From NCBI GenBank assembly GCA_019422485.1, contig JAHZDG010000025.1:8318-15816 (forward strand): 7,499 nucleotides of DNA, read 5' to 3'. Source of the stretch: Alistipes sp. Lineage in GTDB: Bacteria > Bacteroidota > Bacteroidia > Bacteroidales > Rikenellaceae. Positions 6,512 through 7,499 of the stretch are shown here, piece by piece. Position 1 is the stretch's first letter; each line of letters opens with the position of its first letter. The notes under the pieces were generated by a model, which worked only from the letters and a program-made list of their open reading frames with translations, made no database searches and was not told the DNA's origin. Position numbers and translations under genes: made by a program.

Positions 6512-6519
6512 TAACTTTG
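6512..6519 (+). promoter_or_regulatory. -7 box for ruvA
   Basis: TAACTTTG is a perfect TAnnTTTG box, 32 nt before the ruvA ATG. No TTTG occurs at the usual upstream distance; that stretch is instead occupied by the -7 box of the divergent OmpH-like gene. Confidence 0.6.
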
Positions 6520-6551
6520 TTATCAAAACACATTCTAAGCACTTTTACGGT

Positions 6552-7142
6552 ATGTATGAATACGTTCGCGGCAGCGTAGAACAGCTGACTCCCACCGGGG
6601 TAGTGGTGGAAGCCGGAGGTGTCGGGTATTATTTGGCGATCTCTTTGCAGACCTATTCGCAGATCGGAGACGCGACGCAGGTCAAACTTTATACACATTA
6701 CATCGTTCGGGAAGATGCCCAGCTGTTGTACGGGTTTTACACGCGGGCTGAACGGGAGGTGTTCCGCCTGTTGATCGGGGTGTCCGGGGTGGGCGGCAAT
6801 ACGGCCCGGATGATTCTCTCCAGTTTTACGGCGGAAGAGGTGCGCACGCTGGTGGCGACCGGACAGGCCGAAGTGCTCAAATCGGTGAAAGGATTGGGAA
6901 TCAAAACCGCTCAGAAGATCATTGTGGAGTTGCGGGATAAGATCGGTTCGATCGGTGGCGAGTCTCCGGTGCTGCCGGGAGTGGGTGCTGCTTCGGATGC
7001 GGTTTATCAGGAAGCCTTGTCGGCTTTGATGATGTTGGGTTTTGTGCGGACGGCTTCCGAAAAGGTGTTGCAGGGCATTTTGCGTGAACAACCCGGAGTG
7101 GCTGTGGAAGAGTTGATACGCCTGGCTCTCAAAAAATTATAA
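6552..7142 (+). CDS. ruvA: Holliday junction branch migration protein RuvA
   Basis: The 196-residue protein has the three RuvA domains. The OB fold (about 1-63) starts MYEYVRGSVEQL and includes Glu54-Asp55, the place of the acidic pin, and YGF. Two helix-hairpin-helix motifs follow (LIGVSGVGGNTARMIL at 74-89 and LKSVKGLGIKTAQKI at 109-123). After a linker, the C-terminal domain YQEALSALMMLGF..., which contacts RuvB, ends at Leu196. RuvA binds four-way junctions and loads RuvB in recombinational repair. The ATG at 6552 is chosen because MYEYVRG is the family N-terminus. The frame is open upstream to 6384, but that stretch lies under the divergent gene and before the promoter. RuvB and RuvC are not in the window. 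Confidence 0.97.
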   Translation: MYEYVRGSVEQLTPTGVVVEAGGVGYYLAISLQTYSQIGDATQVKLYTHYIVREDAQLLYGFYTRAEREVFRLLIGVSGVGGNTARMILSSFTAEEVRTLVATGQAEVLKSVKGLGIKTAQKIIVELRDKIGSIGGESPVLPGVGAASDAVYQEALSALMMLGFVRTASEKVLQGILREQPGVAVEELIRLALKKL

Positions 7143-7190
7143 TCGAAAAGAGCCGACTCGTAGAGGGAAGTGTAAAGCGGTCATTTTCGC

Positions 7191-7219
7191 AATGTTAAAA
7201 AAATGTTATATTCGATAAC
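7191..7219 (+). promoter_or_regulatory. Candidate Pho-box-like operator upstream of the phosphate transporter
   Basis: AATGTTA occurs twice (7191-7197 and 7202-7208), separated by AAAA, so the copies repeat every 11 bp. The core TAAC appears again in inverted orientation at 7216-7219, another 11 bp on. Two 7-bp direct repeats with a 4-bp AT-rich spacer is the layout of the E. coli Pho box, and the B. subtilis Pho box also repeats TTAACA-like units every 11 bp. The site lies 37 bp upstream of the -7 box of a phosphate transporter gene. The regulator is an inference. Confidence 0.35.
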
Positions 7220-7245
7220 GGCCGTGAGACGCTTTTAAATTTTCG

Positions 7246-7253
7246 TAATTTTG
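7246..7253 (+). promoter_or_regulatory. -7 box for the PiT-type phosphate transporter
   Basis: TAATTTTG is a perfect TAnnTTTG box, 30 nt before the ATG at 7284. No TTTG is seen at the usual distance upstream, which would fit a promoter that depends on an activator. No clear terminator separates ruvA from it, so some readthrough is possible. Confidence 0.6.
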
Positions 7254-7283
7254 CACCCGAAAACCAACCAAACTTAGGACTAT

Positions 7284-7499
7284 ATGGATATGTACTTGAT
7301 TATCGTGGCCATTATGATGATCCTGGCTGTAATGGGCCTGGTCGTCGGAGTGGCTAACGATGCCGTTAACTTCTTGAATTCGGCCCTGGGTTCGAAAGCC
7401 GCTCCGAGGTACGTCATTATGATCGTGGCTTCGGTGGGGATTATCGTCGGTGCCATGACCTCCAGCGGGATGATGGAAGTGGCTCGAAGCGGGGTGTTC
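7284..7499 (+). CDS. PiT-family inorganic phosphate transporter, 3' end missing
   Basis: The first 72 residues are visible and the frame is open at the window edge. A hydrophobic first helix leads into GVANDAVNFLNSALGSK (22-38), the PiT signature containing the conserved Asn25-Asp26 of the transport site. A second helix (YVIMIVASVGIIVGA) and TSSGMMEVARSGVF follow. PiT proteins take up phosphate or metal-phosphate across the inner membrane with protons or sodium; Bacteroidota versions of this type are usually several hundred residues long. The ATG at 7284 has an AGGA four bases upstream, a possible weak ribosome binding site, and follows an A/C-rich leader. A second ATG two codons on is less likely. 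The promoter region may respond to phosphate. Confidence 0.9.
   Translation, partial: MDMYLIIVAIMMILAVMGLVVGVANDAVNFLNSALGSKAAPRYVIMIVASVGIIVGAMTSSGMMEVARSGVF

Noticed and set aside
6446..6526. Upstream ATG at 6526 for the OmpH-like gene
   Set aside because: It would bury the lipoprotein signal peptide behind 27 residues and lies before the promoter box.
6384..6551. N-terminal extension of RuvA by 56 residues
   Set aside because: It overlaps the divergent gene and the ruvA promoter, and MYEYVRG at 6552 is the usual RuvA start.
6471..7091. Open frame of 206 codons opposite ruvA
   Set aside because: Its His/Arg/Gln-rich product has no recognisable domain and mirrors ruvA codon use; it is an antisense shadow.

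Overview
The window looks like chromosomal DNA of a gut-type member of the Bacteroidota, most likely Rikenellaceae (Alistipes or a relative). Three things suggest this. The proteins match Bacteroidota versions of their families: a RlmI-type methyltransferase without a PUA domain, an OmpH/Skp homologue made as a lipoprotein, and a phosphate transporter with a GVANDAVN motif. Several genes are preceded by the Bacteroidota -7 promoter box (TAnnTTTG) and most lack a clear Shine-Dalgarno sequence. Coding DNA is moderately GC-rich and the spacers are AT-rich. The genus is an inference; no rRNA gene or other lineage marker is present.

Left part (1-2126). The 3' part of a SAM-dependent methyltransferase on the + strand converges with a BASS/SBF-family transporter on the - strand. 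Between them lie a hairpin that can terminate both transcripts and a perfect 10-bp tandem repeat (three copies). The transporter has its own promoter. A strong hairpin terminator separates it from the next unit.

Middle part (2143-5667, all - strand). One unit is lolD followed 19 nt later by a lipoprotein with a predicted beta-sandwich domain. The other unit runs ybbR-like, coaE, folP, with overlapping start and stop codons that imply translational coupling. It joins a short membrane-anchored YbbR-type protein to the last step of coenzyme A synthesis and to the pteroate-forming step of folate synthesis.

Right part (5766-7499). An OmpH/Skp-like periplasmic lipoprotein (- strand) and ruvA (+ strand) diverge from a 106-bp spacer holding two back-to-back -7 boxes. 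The start of a PiT-type phosphate transporter gene follows ruvA. Its promoter carries an 11-bp-phased repeat that resembles a Pho box in layout.

Most of the window is ordinary housekeeping DNA, with no mobile element, CRISPR array or RNA gene seen. The points most worth a second look are the Pho-box-like repeat upstream of the phosphate transporter, the tandem repeat in the convergent spacer, the overlapping ompH/ruvA promoters and the very short YbbR protein. No gap between genes exceeds 300 bases.
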